Counted from the stretch's first letter, positions 53,788-63,677 are shown. The stretch: DNA of 64,000 bases from Seonamhaeicola sp. (GCF_028281565.1 NZ_JANQJQ010000044.1:1-64000), one strand, 5' to 3'. Translations and numbers: made by a program. Notes: a model not told the origin generated them from the sequence alone.

Positions 53788-54264
53788 ATGTCTAAATTTA
53801 AAAAGAAAAAGAGCGGTGCTTTACCGGCTATATCAACAGCATCTTTACCGGATATTGTATTCATGTTATTATTCTTTTTTATGGTAGCCACAGTAATGAG
53901 GGAAAATACCTTGATGATAGAGAATAATTTACCATTTGCAGATCAGGTTGAAAAGCTTGATAAAAAAGATTTGGTTATGTACATATATGCAGGAAAACCA
54001 AGTCAAAACTTTAAGCAGTATGGTACGGAAGCAAGAATTCAATTAAATGATAAACTTGCAGATGTGAAGGACATCGCTTCATTTATAGCTGCGGAAAGAG
54101 CCTCTAAAAGAGAAGAATTAATTCCGTTTTTAACTACAGCCTTAAAGGTTGATAGCGACGCTAATATGGGATTAATTGGAGATATTAAGCAAGAATTACG
54201 AAAAGTAAATGCGCTTAAGATAAATTACACTACAAAGAAGGGTAGTGTGTTTGGAAGAAATTAG
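53788..54264 (+). CDS. exbD: Second ExbD-like protein
   Basis: Protein of 158 residues with a basic start (KFKKKKSGA), one TM helix (about 18-40; SLPDIVFMLLFFFMVATVMRE) containing the essential Asp, and a short periplasmic domain. Paired ExbD genes are typical of Bacteroidota and probably form a heteromeric channel. Last gene before the terminator. Confidence 0.9.
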   Translation: MSKFKKKKSGALPAISTASLPDIVFMLLFFFMVATVMRENTLMIENNLPFADQVEKLDKKDLVMYIYAGKPSQNFKQYGTEARIQLNDKLADVKDIASFIAAERASKREELIPFLTTALKVDSDANMGLIGDIKQELRKVNALKINYTTKKGSVFGRN

Positions 54265-54286
54265 TTTTTTACTCTTAATTTTATAT

Positions 54287-54318
54287 AAAGGCGTTTTGAC
54301 ATTTCAAAACGCCTTTTT
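54287..54318 (+). terminator. Intrinsic terminator of the ExbBD operon
   Basis: 13-bp stem AAAGGCGTTTTGA / TCAAAACGCCTTT with a 4-nt loop and seven T. Confidence 0.9.
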
Positions 54319-54384
54319 TTATTATCACATCCGAACAATTTTAACTAACATTGTGTGTTAGTAAGTTAGCTAAAGAACAGATTC

Positions 54385-55074
54385 ATGAGATATTTATTTA
54401 TTATTGTATGTCTTCTGCTAGGGTTTTTAGAGGGAAGCGCCCAGGAACAAAACATAAAAGAAATAGATTCGCTTTATAAGGAAGATCAAATATATGCCGG
54501 GGTTACATATAATTTATTAGGGAATAAGCCAGACGACATATCGCAAAGTGGGTTTTCATTAGGTTTTCATTTGGGCTTTATCAAAGACATGCCTATTAAT
54601 AAAAGAAGAAATGTAGCTATTGGATTAGGGCTTGGGTATTCAGCTAATTCGTTTAATCAAAATTTACTGATCAACAAGGAAAATAATGTTATCACTTATG
54701 ATATTCTGGCTGATTCGGGTACTTATAGTAAGAATAAGTTTTCCAGTCATTTGGTTGAAATCCCTTTTGAATTCAGGTGGCGTACTTCTACAGCAACAGA
54801 ATATAGTTTTTGGCGTATTTATACCGGATTTAAGGTTGGATATATGATTACGCACACCACTAAGTACAAAGGAGACTTAGGGACTGTTAAGTTCAGTGAT
54901 ATTGAAGGTTTCAATAAGTTTCAATACGGTTTAACCTTAAGTGTTGGTTATAATACATGGAATTTATATTTGTATTATGGGTTGAATCCTATTTTTAATG
55001 AAAATGTAGTTATAGCCAATGAAAAGTTAGATATGAACTCCGTAAAAATTGGGCTCGTGTTTTACATATTATAA
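54385..55074 (+). CDS. PorT-like outer-membrane beta-barrel protein
   Basis: Outer-membrane barrel of 229 residues: signal peptide (to about 19, GSAQ) and eight or so amphipathic strands (YAGVTYNLLGN, FSLGFHLGFIKDM, NVAIGLGLGYSAN, FQYGLTLSVGYN, YLYYGLNPIFNE, SVKIGLVFYIL). The fold fits the outer-membrane beta-barrel/PorT family. It is not obviously the gliding-motility SprT, which usually follows menG. It overlaps the convergent PAP2-like gene by 6 bp. Confidence 0.8.
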   Translation: MRYLFIIVCLLLGFLEGSAQEQNIKEIDSLYKEDQIYAGVTYNLLGNKPDDISQSGFSLGFHLGFIKDMPINKRRNVAIGLGLGYSANSFNQNLLINKENNVITYDILADSGTYSKNKFSSHLVEIPFEFRWRTSTATEYSFWRIYTGFKVGYMITHTTKYKGDLGTVKFSDIEGFNKFQYGLTLSVGYNTWNLYLYYGLNPIFNENVVIANEKLDMNSVKIGLVFYIL

Positions 55075-55674
55075 CCAATTGGGAACCAATATTATTTGAG
55101 GTATTACGCCAACAAAAACACCCATTACCAGTTCCTTGTAAGTATGTGCATTTACATGAAGCCTTGAGGTTGCAACAGCGCCTGTTATTATGGCCATTAA
55201 AGCTAAAGTCCCGTTAATATTTATACTAAAATGAATACTTAGAGCAATAAAAAACATAAATACTCCGGAAACAGCAATCATATGGATACTTGCCTTAAAT
55301 TTAAAAATAGCCAGTATTAAACAAGCCATTGTAGAGATTAAAATACCAATAAAGAAATAATATAACTCAATGATTTGTGTAGGTGTTAAAATGCGTTGAA
55401 TCACAATTAAAACAACTACACAGTTAAGCAATAGCGGCAATATACGTTCCGAAGTGGTTTGAAGATAAATAGATTTTACTTTTCCCAGGGTTTTTAAAAG
55501 GAAATAGAGCAGGATAGGAAGTACGACAGTAAGTATAAAGAGAGACACCAGTTTTGCCCAAATAATTTCCCTTGGAATGTACCTTGGTGATTTTGAAAAG
55601 TAAAAGATCACCCCCAATAATGGCATCAATAACGGATGAAAAATAAATGAGATACTTCTTAAAATATGATCCAT
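55069..55674 (-). CDS. PAP2-like membrane protein
   Basis: Integral membrane protein of 201 residues with about six TM helices. The ASIHMIAVSG and SRLHVNAHTYKELVMG segments resemble the second and third motifs of membrane phosphatidic-acid phosphatases, but the first KX6RP motif is not evident; activity is therefore uncertain. Its ATG overlaps the rpoN stop by one base (TAATG), so it is coupled to rpoN. Confidence 0.7.
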   Translation of the reverse strand: MDHILRSISFIFHPLLMPLLGVIFYFSKSPRYIPREIIWAKLVSLFILTVVLPILLYFLLKTLGKVKSIYLQTTSERILPLLLNCVVVLIVIQRILTPTQIIELYYFFIGILISTMACLILAIFKFKASIHMIAVSGVFMFFIALSIHFSININGTLALMAIITGAVATSRLHVNAHTYKELVMGVFVGVIPQIILVPNWL

Positions 55675-57128
55675 TATATCTTTTTACGTAGTCTGGCAAC
55701 CGGAATGTCTAGCTGTTCTCTGTATTTGGCAACAGTTCTCCGGGCTATAGGATACCCTTTTTCTTTTAAAATACCGGCAAGGGTTTCGTCTGTTAAAGGT
55801 TTTTTCTTATCCTCTTCTTCAATGACGGTCTCTAAAATTTTCTTGATTTCCCTGGTAGATACATCTTCGCCCTGATCATTTTTCATCGACTCCGAAAAGA
55901 ATTCCTTTATCAATTTGGTTCCGTAAGGGGTGTCAACATACTTGCTGTTTGCAACCCGGGACACTGTAGATACATCCATGGAAATTTCATCGGCAATATC
56001 TTTAAGGATCATAGGTTTTAAGTTGCGTTCATCACCGGTCAAAAAATACTCTTTTTGGTAATGCATAATAGCACTCATAGTCACAAAAAGCGTTTGTTGG
56101 CGTTGCTTTATAGCCTCAATAAACCATTTGGCAGCATCTAATTTTTGCTTGATGAATATAACAGCATCTTTTTGAGATTTCGATTTGTCTTTCGAGTCTT
56201 TATATCCTTTAAGCATATTGTTATACTCTCTAGAGACATGAAGCTCCGGGGCATTTCGGCCGTTAAGGGTCAATTCTAATTCACCATCAACAATTTTAAT
56301 AGCAAAGTCCGGGACAATATGTTCTACAATCCTGTTATTGCCGGAATAAGAACCACCGGGTTTTGGATTAAGATGTTCAATTTCAGAAATGGCATCTTTT
56401 AATTGAATTTCAGAAATATCAAATTTTTGGATTAACTTCTGATAGTGTTTCTTGGTAAATTGCTCAAAGGCTTTATCAATGATACCTATGGCTAATTCAG
56501 TATCAGGTGTTTTTTCTTTCCTGTGCAATTGAATGCTAAGGCATTCTTGTAAATTTCTGGCTCCAACACCTGCAGGGTCTAACTGATGAACAATTTTTAG
56601 TACGTCTTCAATTTTGTTCTCTTCGGTATAGACATTTTGAGTAAAGGCCAGGTCATCCATAATGTCTGATAATGATCTGCGTATATACCCGCTTTCATCA
56701 ACACTACCAACTAAAAATTCGGCAATATCCCGCTCTTCATCACTTAGTCTATAAGTATTCAGTTGATTTATAAGATACTGTGTAAACGAAGTCCCTGCTG
56801 CATAGGGCATGGTTTTTTCTTCGTCATCACTACTGTAATTATTGGTCTGGGTACGATAATCAGGGATTTCGTCATCACTTAAATACTCATCAACATTAAT
56901 GTCTTCGGCATTTATGGATTCATTATCGTTATAATCGTCATTATTGTCAAACTCCGAATCAAATTCGTCTTTATTTTCTTTACCGCCTTCAAGAGCAGGG
57001 TTTTCCTCAAGTTCTTGCTTCAGTCGTTGCTCAAAAGCCTGTGTTGGCAACTGAATCAATTTCATTAATTGAATCTGCTGCGGCGATAGTTTTTGCGATA
57101 GTTTAAACTGTAAATGTTGTTTGAGCAT
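55674..57128 (-). CDS. rpoN: RNA polymerase sigma-54 factor
   Basis: Alternative sigma factor of 484 residues. Region I is the Gln/Leu-rich N-terminus (LKQHLQFKLSQKLSPQQIQLMKLIQLP), region II is the acidic stretch about 45-100, and region III holds the core-binding and HTH domains. The C-terminal RpoN box ARRTVAKYRE is intact. It needs an AAA+ activator, none of which is encoded here. Followed by the coupled PAP2-like gene. Confidence 0.96.
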   Translation of the reverse strand: MLKQHLQFKLSQKLSPQQIQLMKLIQLPTQAFEQRLKQELEENPALEGGKENKDEFDSEFDNNDDYNDNESINAEDINVDEYLSDDEIPDYRTQTNNYSSDDEEKTMPYAAGTSFTQYLINQLNTYRLSDEERDIAEFLVGSVDESGYIRRSLSDIMDDLAFTQNVYTEENKIEDVLKIVHQLDPAGVGARNLQECLSIQLHRKEKTPDTELAIGIIDKAFEQFTKKHYQKLIQKFDISEIQLKDAISEIEHLNPKPGGSYSGNNRIVEHIVPDFAIKIVDGELELTLNGRNAPELHVSREYNNMLKGYKDSKDKSKSQKDAVIFIKQKLDAAKWFIEAIKQRQQTLFVTMSAIMHYQKEYFLTGDERNLKPMILKDIADEISMDVSTVSRVANSKYVDTPYGTKLIKEFFSESMKNDQGEDVSTREIKKILETVIEEEDKKKPLTDETLAGILKEKGYPIARRTVAKYREQLDIPVARLRKKI

Positions 57129-57215
57129 GATTTGGTTGCTAGTTGTTAATCAAAGATAAAAAAAGCAATGAGCTTGCCAAAGTCATACCAAACTAAAGAA
57201 ATTTCAATTTTTATG

Positions 57216-58649
57216 TTAAAATTCGGCGTTTTGAGGGGTTCTAGGATAGGGAATAACATCCCTGATATTACTCATGCCGGTAACAAACATGACCAAACGT
57301 TCAAAACCTAAACCAAAACCGGAATGTACGGCGGTACCAAACTTACGAAGATCCAAATACCACCAAAGCTCTTCTTCAGGAATATTTATAGCGGCCATTC
57401 TATCTTTTAAAACTTCCAAACGCTCTTCACGTTGGGCACCACCAACAATTTCTCCTATGCCTGGAAATAAGATGTCCATTGCACGTACTGTTTTTCCATC
57501 GTCATTTAAACGCATGTAAAACGCTTTAATATTAGCCGGATAATCAAACAGAATTACCGGACACTTAAAGTGTTTTTCAACAAGAAAACGTTCGTGTTCA
57601 CTTTGTAAATCAGACCCCCATTCATTGATAAGATATTTGAATTTCTTTTTCTTGTTAGGCTTACAATTTCGTAGAATATCTACAGCTTCGGTGTAACTAA
57701 CACGTTTAAAATGATTATCGGTTACAAATTTAAGTTTCTCAATAAGTGTCATGGTACTTCTTTCGGCCTGAGGTTTTCTTTTGTCCTCATCCTGTAAGCG
57801 CTTATCTAAAAACTCTAAATCTTCACTATTGTTTTCAAGGATATATTTTATAACATATTTGAGAAAATCTTCGGCTAGATCCATATTGCCGGCCAGATCC
57901 ATAAAGGCTACTTCGGGCTCAATCATCCAAAACTCAGCTAAATGCCGCGATGTATTTGAGTTTTCAGCCCTAAATGTCGGGCCAAATGTGTAAACTTTAC
58001 CCAATGACATAGCATAAGTCTCAGCTTCCAACTGACCGGATACTGTCAGATTGGTTTCTTTTCCGAAGAAATCCTGAGAATAATCTATTTTGCCATTGCC
58101 ATTGGTAGGTAAATTATTGACATCTAAACTGGTTACTTTAAACATTTCACCGGCACCTTCGGCATCACTGCCGGTAATGATCGGTGCATGCATATAATAA
58201 AAACCATGTTCATTGAAATACTTATGAATGGCGAATGATAATGCCGAACGTAAGCGCATAACGGCACTGAACGTATTGGTTCTGGTGCGTAAATGGGCAT
58301 GTTCCCTTAAAAATTCAAACGTATGCTTTTTAGGTTGAATAGGGTAGGTCTCAGGATCTGAATCCCCTAAAACCTCTAAAGTTTTTACCTGAATTTCAAC
58401 CTTTTGGCCTTTACCCTGACTTTCAACAAGTTCACCGGTGACGTGAATGGCAGCTCCGGTTGTAATTCGTTTTAGCAGCGCTTCATCAAAATTCTCAAAA
58501 TCTACTACGCACTGGATATTGTTTAATGTGGAACCATCATTTAAAGCAATAAACCTGTTAGCCCTAAAGGTTCTAACCCAACCTTTTATTTCTACTTCAG
58601 GAAAGGTAATATCTTGTGATAATAATTCTGAAACGGTATATGACTGCAT
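57216..58649 (-). CDS. asnS: Asparaginyl-tRNA synthetase
   Basis: Class IIb synthetase of 477 residues that charges tRNA-Asn. OB-fold anticodon domain ([21 protein letters not shown]), motif 2 ([21 protein letters not shown]) and motif 3 ([15 protein letters not shown]). The [10 protein letters not shown] form distinguishes AsnRS from AspRS. The ATG at 58649 is preferred over the adjacent TTG at 58652. Confidence 0.97.
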   Translation of the reverse strand: MQSYTVSELLSQDITFPEVEIKGWVRTFRANRFIALNDGSTLNNIQCVVDFENFDEALLKRITTGAAIHVTGELVESQGKGQKVEIQVKTLEVLGDSDPETYPIQPKKHTFEFLREHAHLRTRTNTFSAVMRLRSALSFAIHKYFNEHGFYYMHAPIITGSDAEGAGEMFKVTSLDVNNLPTNGNGKIDYSQDFFGKETNLTVSGQLEAETYAMSLGKVYTFGPTFRAENSNTSRHLAEFWMIEPEVAFMDLAGNMDLAEDFLKYVIKYILENNSEDLEFLDKRLQDEDKRKPQAERSTMTLIEKLKFVTDNHFKRVSYTEAVDILRNCKPNKKKKFKYLINEWGSDLQSEHERFLVEKHFKCPVILFDYPANIKAFYMRLNDDGKTVRAMDILFPGIGEIVGGAQREERLEVLKDRMAAINIPEEELWWYLDLRKFGTAVHSGFGLGFERLVMFVTGMSNIRDVIPYPRTPQNAEF

Positions 58650-58673
58650 CAATATCTGAATTTAGATGTAAAT

Positions 58674-58694
58674 ATAAAAAAAGCCTTTCGGCTT
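58674..58694 (-). terminator. Intrinsic terminator of the MMPL gene
   Basis: On the minus strand AAGCC-GAAA-GGCTT with a GNRA tetraloop and seven T. Confidence 0.75.
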
Positions 58695-58762
58695 CCAAGT
58701 CTAAAATACTAAAAAACCAAATTCTATAAGCAAAAATTAAAAAAAACCTATTTATTGAAATC

Positions 58763-61150
58763 TTATTCCGTATCGTCTTCCTCCGGAATAATATTTATAG
58801 CTGGTTCCCTCAATACTTCCTTATTGGCAATACTGCGTTCTAAAGATAGCAATAATGATGGCAATAATAACAAATTTGATAGCATTGCAAATAGGAGGGT
58901 TGCAGAAACTAAAGCTCCTAATGCTACAGTACCGCCAAAACTGGAAATGGTAAACACTGAAAAACCAAAAAACAGAACGATTGACGTATAAAACATACTC
59001 ACTCCGGTTTCTCGTAAAGCCCCGTAAACGGACACTTTAATTTTCCATTGATTGGCTTGTAATTCCTGCCTGTATTTTGCTAAAAAATGAATGGTGTCAT
59101 CAACCGATATACCAAACGCGATACTAAACACTAATATGGTTGAAGGCTTGATGGGGACGCCCAAATACCCCATTAATCCGGCGGTAACTAACAGCGGCAA
59201 CAGGTTTGGGATCAATGATACGATGATCATTCTACCGGACCTGAACATATAGGCCATGAATAACGAGATTAAGAAGATGGCTAATGACAGGGATATAGCT
59301 AAATTTTTGACCAAATATTTTGTTCCCTTTTGAAACACAAGGGCTTTTCCGGTCATAGTTACGTCGTACCGCTCTTCCGGGAAAACTTTATCAATTTTAC
59401 TTTGAAGATTTTCTTCAATGCGTTCCATTTTATCAGTTCCAATGTCTTTCATAAACGTAGTGATCCTGGCATATTGCCCGGTACTGTCTACAAAATTTTT
59501 GAGCAAATCTACGTTAGATGATGAGTTTTTAGCATAAGATAGAATGAAACTATTCTCTTGTGATGTTGGTAACTGATAGTATTTTGGGTTACCGTTATAA
59601 TAAGCCTGTTTAGAATATTTTACCAAACTTACTACCGAAACGGGTTTAGATAATTCAGGTGTTTCAATAATCAGATTTTCCAGCTCATTCATGCGTTTGA
59701 GGGTAGCTAATTTCATAACCCCTTTCTTGCGTTTGGTATCCACCATAAACTCTAAAGGCATAATACCGTTAAACTCTTCTTCAAAAAACCGGATGTCATT
59801 AAAAAAATCGGTTTCCTTTGGCATGTCTTCAATCAAGCTTCCTGAGATCTTTATTTGGTAAATACCAATAATACTGGCTACAAGAAGTATCACGGAAGTA
59901 GCATAAATAGCAATGCGTTTTTGCTTTACCATCCATTCCATCCAGTTAACAAAACCACCGATCCAACGTTTGTTTAAATGCTCTAAATGGCGGTCTTTCG
60001 GGTGTGGTAAAAAGGTGTAAATAATAGGAATGATGAGTAAACACAGGATGAATATAGCCAGAATACTTAATGAGGCTACCACACCAAATTCTTTTAAAAG
60101 TTTACTTTCGGTAAGAATAAAGGTTGCAAATCCAGACGCTGTGGTAACATTGGTCATTAACGTGGCATTACCAATTTTTGTAATAACACGTTGTAGTGAT
60201 CTTACTTTATTCCCATGAAGTTTTACTTCGTGCTGGTATTTGTTGATCAAAAAGATACAATTAGGGATACCAATAACGATAATTAATGGTGGAATTAATG
60301 CTGTTAAAACGGTGATCTCGTAGTTGAATAAACCAATAATTCCAAGGGTCCACATCACTCCAATACAAACTACAATGAGTGAAATAAAAGTAGCTCTGAA
60401 CGATCTGAAAAAGAAAAAGAAAATAATGGAAGTAACCAGTAAAGCGGCAATTACAAACCAATTAATTTCATTTATAATAACCTGTGAGTTTAGGGTGCGA
60501 ATGTATGGCATCCCGGAAACCCTGACGTCTAAATTGTTCGCTGCTTCAAACAGTTCAATTTTACTGGCTAAAACATCAATAACAAAGTCTTTCCTGGCAG
60601 AGGTATTTACAATATCTTTTTTTAGATAAATGGCTGTTCTGACCGTTTTGGTCTCTTTATTGAACAAGAAATTATCATAAAACGGATACTTATGAAACAA
60701 CTCTTTTTGAAGGGTTTCAATTTGTTCTACAGATGTAATGGAATCTTTTATAAAAGGTTCTAAATTGAACTTTTCATTTTTAGTATCCTTCACCAGTTTT
60801 TGAAGGTCTTTAATAGAAACTACGGTTTCAACTTCATCGTATTTTTTAAAATCTTCAGATAGCTTGTTCCAGGTATTAAGTTTTTCAACGGTGAATAATG
60901 AGCTGTCTTTAACCCCTAGAACAATAAGATTTCCTTCTTCCCCAAAGGTTTTTAAAAAATTATTATAGGTAATATTTACGGCGTGGTCGTCTGGTAAAAG
61001 GTTGGCTTCAGTATAGGTAAAACGCATGTTGTCCCACTGCCTGCTAAAAAAATAAGTGGCAATAATAATACCTGCAAGAATGATGATTTTATTACGTAAA
61101 ATCAATCTTGCGGTAACATCCCAAAAGTCTTTGCTAAACAGTTTAAACAT
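58763..61150 (-). CDS. RND/MMPL family transporter
   Basis: Inner-membrane protein of 795 residues with 12 TM helices in two RND repeats and large extracytoplasmic loops after TM1 and TM7. The second repeat has AFGISVDDTIHFLAKYRQEL, a typical Asp-containing MMPL/HAE3 motif. These proteins often move lipids or hopanoids; the substrate here is unknown. No adaptor or TolC gene is adjacent. Minus-strand -7 box TACCTTTG at 61178-61171. Confidence 0.9.
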   Translation of the reverse strand: MFKLFSKDFWDVTARLILRNKIIILAGIIIATYFFSRQWDNMRFTYTEANLLPDDHAVNITYNNFLKTFGEEGNLIVLGVKDSSLFTVEKLNTWNKLSEDFKKYDEVETVVSIKDLQKLVKDTKNEKFNLEPFIKDSITSVEQIETLQKELFHKYPFYDNFLFNKETKTVRTAIYLKKDIVNTSARKDFVIDVLASKIELFEAANNLDVRVSGMPYIRTLNSQVIINEINWFVIAALLVTSIIFFFFFRSFRATFISLIVVCIGVMWTLGIIGLFNYEITVLTALIPPLIIVIGIPNCIFLINKYQHEVKLHGNKVRSLQRVITKIGNATLMTNVTTASGFATFILTESKLLKEFGVVASLSILAIFILCLLIIPIIYTFLPHPKDRHLEHLNKRWIGGFVNWMEWMVKQKRIAIYATSVILLVASIIGIYQIKISGSLIEDMPKETDFFNDIRFFEEEFNGIMPLEFMVDTKRKKGVMKLATLKRMNELENLIIETPELSKPVSVVSLVKYSKQAYYNGNPKYYQLPTSQENSFILSYAKNSSSNVDLLKNFVDSTGQYARITTFMKDIGTDKMERIEENLQSKIDKVFPEERYDVTMTGKALVFQKGTKYLVKNLAISLSLAIFLISLFMAYMFRSGRMIIVSLIPNLLPLLVTAGLMGYLGVPIKPSTILVFSIAFGISVDDTIHFLAKYRQELQANQWKIKVSVYGALRETGVSMFYTSIVLFFGFSVFTISSFGGTVALGALVSATLLFAMLSNLLLLPSLLLSLERSIANKEVLREPAINIIPEEDDTE

Positions 61151-61170
61151 ACCTTTTTATGAAAGCTGCG

Positions 61171-61178
61171 CAAAGGTA
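61171..61178 (-). promoter_or_regulatory. -7 box of the MMPL gene
   Basis: TACCTTTG on the minus strand, about 20 bases before the ATG at 61150. Confidence 0.5.
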
Positions 61179-61198
61179 GAAAAAACGCTTGTATTACC

Positions 61199-61384
61199 TC
61201 ATAAAGTCACGTTAAATGTAAATGTTAAAGCCATATTATCTGTAAATTCTGGTAAATGGGATGTTTCTTAACGATGTAGGTAGTTCAAACCAAAACCAAA
61301 ACGGAATTCATTAAGCTCAAAACCTGACCCCGTGCAGCTTTTTAATGATCCTGGGGTATATGAGACCTTAATGTAAATATAACC
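61199..61384 (-). pseudogene. Decayed 3' end of a DUF5686-type gene
   Basis: The minus-strand translation reads VSYTPGSLKSCTGSGFELNE, continues FRFGFGLNYLHR, then a TAA stop, then ETSHLPEFTDNMALTFTFNVTL and TGA. It matches the C-terminal end of the intact protein at 62256-63527 (SGFELNKLFFGFGLSFTYRY, HLPEFTDNIALKFTFNVTL). Only about 55 codons remain and there is an in-frame stop. This is a relic of a duplication or replaced gene beside the CAP gene. Confidence 0.85.
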
Positions 61385-61411
61385 TAACGGCCGCAGGCAC
61401 TAAATTGAACC

Positions 61412-62071
61412 TTAATTTTGAGCCTGGAGTTCGTGATGATAGTTTATCATGATTTTGTGCCCTTCATCAGTGCCATAATATCCCACAGCAACACCTCTGC
61501 TTTTTTCTCCCATCATACCTCGGTAGTGCCCACCTTCAGGACCTTCTCTATAAATGTTATAAGGAAGCCAAAATACCTTATCCCTGACACTACTGTTGGA
61601 ACCTTCTTCACCGTAGTATCCACCGCCGGCAGCCTGCGCTCTCCATCCGCAACCGTCATTCCAATGTGCAGCACCATTTTCTAATGCGAGCCTTGCTTCC
61701 CGTGCAGCGCATGGTTCATATTCAATAGCGCGAACATGTGGTGGTAAATTATGTCGGGCCCTATATAAGTTAATTAAATTCACAACATATTCACCAACAT
61801 CAACATAGCCACAGGGCGGATCATCATCCATCAGTTGCATAGCACCACCCGCACACAGGTTTTCGGGGTTTCCGGGACCGTCAGGGAACTGCCCTACAAC
61901 AGAGGATTCTAAGCGTTCATAGAATTCGGATTCACCAACCCCTAAATCTATATAGGGGCCATGTTTTTCGGAGGCATCCTGATAATCACAGGAGACATTG
62001 AAAAACAAGAAAAACAAACAACTAAAACATGCCAGTTTTTGGCGCCATACTGCATTGGTTTTCATAGGCAT
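61412..62071 (-). CDS. CAP-domain lipoprotein
   Basis: Protein of 219 residues with a lipoprotein signal (FFNVSCD, Cys about 28). Its C-terminal half (about 95-219) is a CAP/SCP/PR1 domain: VVNLINLYRARHNLPP, YEPCAAREARLALENGAAHW, GCGWRAQAAGGGYYGEEGS, GHYRGMM and GVAVGYYGTD. Several cysteines (LCAGG, PPCGY, EPC, GCG) could form disulfides. It is less AT-rich than its neighbours over long stretches, and it sits between a pseudogene tail and its intact relative, so it may be a late arrival. Secreted CAP proteins are often surface or interaction factors; function unknown. Confidence 0.85.
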   Translation of the reverse strand: MPMKTNAVWRQKLACFSCLFFLFFNVSCDYQDASEKHGPYIDLGVGESEFYERLESSVVGQFPDGPGNPENLCAGGAMQLMDDDPPCGYVDVGEYVVNLINLYRARHNLPPHVRAIEYEPCAAREARLALENGAAHWNDGCGWRAQAAGGGYYGEEGSNSSVRDKVFWLPYNIYREGPEGGHYRGMMGEKSRGVAVGYYGTDEGHKIMINYHHELQAQN

Positions 62072-62255
62072 AGGTTTATTTCGACTTGGGTGATCTGATA
62101 CTAAACTATATTATAATCGCGGTATTTTAAAATAAAAATCACATAATTCGATGAACGCCACTTACCATTTAACTATTTATTCGATAAACGGCAATTGCTT
62201 TATTTTTTAAGGATATCATAAGCAAATCCTAATGGACGGTAGCCTTTATATTCTT

Positions 62256-63527
62256 TTACAAAGTCACATTAAATGTAAACTTCAAGGCGATGTTATCTGT
62301 GAATTCAGGTAAATGGTAGGCACCATAACGATATGTAAAGCTTAAACCAAAACCAAAAAACAACTTATTAAGCTCAAAACCGGATTCCGTATAACCTTTT
62401 TTTAACGATTTAAAAGTCACATTTTCATGCTTTTCCGGTTGTTTCATGTCGCCAATGGCATATCTGGTAATTAGCACTAATTGTGGCTTGTAGCGTTCTG
62501 TTATATTAAATGGTTTAAAAAAGCGCTTCAACTGAATGGTTGCAAACTTATCAGAAAAAAACTCATTGAAATACATGGTTTCAAAACTGTTTAAACCGGC
62601 CACCGAAAAACGCTGCATAATGGTTTCTTTAGTAATATTGTTAGGGTATGCGTGATACATATGCGTTAATGGTGTATCGCCGTTTGCAAGACCGGAGACC
62701 AGAGTTATCTCTGAATAATTATCTTTTTCACTAATGAACTTATGAATGGTCCTAAAATCTATTTTTGAAAAATTGAAGTCACCTTTAAAAGCATTTTTAA
62801 TACTTTTTGAATATTGAAGTGTGAACTTTGGGTACCCGTATTTAGTTTCTTTTAAACCTTTTTCGGTTTGATTAAAATTGCTAAACGGACTCCATTGAAA
62901 AGCTACTTTTGCCATACTTAAACGGAAATCACTCAATGTGGTATTGTTTGAGTTGAATTCGTATTCGTAAGTCGGACTAATTTTACTTACTGAAAACTCA
63001 GCTTTAGAACTTACTTTATTAAAGAGTTGATGTTCTACTGCCACCGATTTTGTAACATGCTTATGAAACAGATCAATATTTAATAATCGGGGTTCAAAAA
63101 ACTGAAAAAACCTACCGTCTGTTAAAAACGTGGTACTTCCGGTTTCCTGTAAGTCGTCAGTGTACGAGACATTTATCCAGGTATTTGTTTTGGGAGCCAC
63201 TCTAAAACCGCCCCCAACACTAAACTTAAACCTGCCATCTCTAAATCCGTAAACTGTATATCCGTTAATTCTGAATTTTTTTGAAAAGGCATCATTCGTA
63301 GTACCGCCAAGCCCCGTTCTAATACCTTCGTATTGGTTGAATTTGATCAAATACCGTAAGTCAAAGTTGAAATATTTGGTAGGTAGATAACCGTTACCAA
63401 GGTGTCTTACGAATGCTTTTTTTTTGATGGAATCCTGTGCAGATTCTTTATTTTTTTCCGAAGAAAGTTGAGCGTTAGTAATATTAAAACAAAGAATGAA
63501 AACGAATAAAAAGTATTGTTTTAACAT
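62256..63527 (-). CDS. DUF5686-type outer-membrane protein, short form
   Basis: Protein of 423 residues with a Sec signal (to about 20, ITNAQ) and a barrel-like body resembling the C-terminal half of DUF5686 proteins (YFNFDLRYLIKFNQYEGIRTGLGG, ITRYAIGDM, SGFELNKLFFGFGLSFTYRYG). Full-length relatives are about 800 residues and carry a CarboxypepD_reg-like N-terminus that is absent here. Because this copy has its own signal peptide it may be a genuine short version rather than a truncation. Function unknown. Confidence 0.75.
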   Translation of the reverse strand: MLKQYFLFVFILCFNITNAQLSSEKNKESAQDSIKKKAFVRHLGNGYLPTKYFNFDLRYLIKFNQYEGIRTGLGGTTNDAFSKKFRINGYTVYGFRDGRFKFSVGGGFRVAPKTNTWINVSYTDDLQETGSTTFLTDGRFFQFFEPRLLNIDLFHKHVTKSVAVEHQLFNKVSSKAEFSVSKISPTYEYEFNSNNTTLSDFRLSMAKVAFQWSPFSNFNQTEKGLKETKYGYPKFTLQYSKSIKNAFKGDFNFSKIDFRTIHKFISEKDNYSEITLVSGLANGDTPLTHMYHAYPNNITKETIMQRFSVAGLNSFETMYFNEFFSDKFATIQLKRFFKPFNITERYKPQLVLITRYAIGDMKQPEKHENVTFKSLKKGYTESGFELNKLFFGFGLSFTYRYGAYHLPEFTDNIALKFTFNVTL

Positions 63528-63543
63528 AAACGGAACAGAAAGT

Positions 63544-63670
63544 GACTGTCTAAAAAGTAATTGAAAATGTCATATTTAGCTTGTCGAAATATATTAACTT
63601 ATCTAAAATCAAGATCGTTTTCGACAGGCTCAAACTGACAATATAATTTAGGTTGACTTTTTAGACAGCC
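63544..63670. mobile_element. MITE-like element, second copy
   Basis: Terminal inverted repeats GACTGTCTAAAAAGT (63544-63558) and ACTTTTTAGACAGCC (63656-63670), 14 of 15 complementary. The inner pair CTTGTCGAAA / TTTTCGACAGG is also inverted. The termini are shared with 6536-6672 but the interior differs. Confidence 0.6.
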
Positions 63671-63677
63671 TTATATT

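Noticed and set aside
54385-55074. Gliding/T9SS protein SprT/PorT proper
   Set aside because: The fold is PorT-like, but the neighbourhood (ExbD, PAP2-like, rpoN) does not match the usual menG-sprT context and no other T9SS genes are present.
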